In this document: positions 4,966 through 5,130 of the stretch, in pieces
Layout: each line of letters begins with the position of its first letter
Position numbering within the stretch: position 1 is the stretch's first letter
NCBI GenBank assembly: GCA_031273585.1
Contig: JAISRP010000118.1
Span: 1 to 5,130, forward strand
Length of the DNA: 5,130 bases
Source of the DNA: Synergistaceae bacterium
GTDB lineage: Bacteria > Synergistota > Synergistia > Synergistales > Synergistaceae
Reading direction: 5' to 3'
Position numbers and translations under genes: made by a program
The notes under the pieces: generated by a model
Seen by the model: the letters and a program-made list of their open reading frames with translations, nothing else
Told to the model about the DNA's origin: nothing
The model's database searches: none

Positions 4966-5130
4966 ATGGAATATAGCAATTTAAAATTAGAAGCCTAAAA
5001 AGGTATTGAAAAATTCCTGGACGAGGATCTGGCGCGGCTTGGGACCGATTACATCGACGTCTACCTGCTCCACAACCCGAACCCCGGCAACTGGGGGCTG
5101 TAAGTTACCGGGATGCTCAGGGGCGCGCAC
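4966..5130 (+). pseudogene. Aldo/keto reductase remnant
   Basis: The translation from 4999 to 5100 contains [17 protein letters not shown]. This is a hallmark internal motif of aldo/keto reductases (R-L-G-x-D-Y-I-D-L-Y-L-x-H), normally found about 90-120 residues into a 280-340-residue protein. Here it is preceded in the same frame by TAA (4996-4998) and followed by TAA (5101-5103). Only about 34 codons of coding sequence survive. An in-frame ATG at 4966 gives ten codons before the first stop; these could be the original start with most of the N-terminal domain deleted, or chance. The bases from about 4966 to 5018 are AT-rich and change abruptly to GC-rich at the motif. No catalytic Tyr or Lys region is present. 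The beginning and end of the remnant are uncertain, and decayed sequence may continue past the window edge. Confidence 0.7.

Overview
The window most resembles a chromosome segment from a member of the Synergistetes (Synergistota). The main pointer is the C-terminal tail of the protein at 2587-4257: a Ser/Gly-rich linker, an S-G-C motif, a short hydrophobic segment and a terminal R-R-R. This matches my recollection of the Synerg-CTERM sorting signal common in that phylum. The GC-rich genes and the two TTG start codons behind strong ribosome binding sites fit but do not prove this. The assignment is an inference from one motif and general gene style.

Layout, all intact genes on the + strand: 1-326 is a gene-poor, relatively AT-rich stretch ending in an extended -10 promoter candidate. 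327-1073 encodes an MBL-fold metallo-hydrolase, followed by two tandem hairpins. 1074-1610 is a long intergenic region. It holds an AT-rich patch with inverted repeats, a near-perfect intrinsic terminator hairpin, a doubtful small ORF on the - strand, and a promoter with an overlapping inverted repeat. 1611-2504 encodes a beta-hydroxyacid dehydrogenase (3-hydroxyisobutyrate dehydrogenase / tartronate semialdehyde reductase type, probably NADPH-preferring). A consensus-like promoter (TTGACA, 17 bases, TAGTAT) starts 8 bases after its stop. 2587-4257 encodes an exported, C-terminally sorted protein of unknown function. A 126-base GC-rich leader with two strong hairpins then leads to a LemA-family membrane protein (4384-4947). 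The window closes with a short decayed remnant of an aldo/keto reductase gene, interrupted by two in-frame stops.

The genes do not form an obvious operon. Three of them have their own promoter candidate, and the long spacers contain hairpins. No shared pathway is evident: two are soluble metabolic-type enzymes (MBL hydrolase, short-chain hydroxyacid dehydrogenase) and two are envelope proteins. I see no phage, transposon, CRISPR, tRNA or rRNA signal. The most notable items are the unknown Synerg-CTERM-type protein, the structured lemA leader, the operator-like inverted repeat at the dehydrogenase promoter and the gene remnant at the right end. I do not see convincing evidence of a new multi-gene system.
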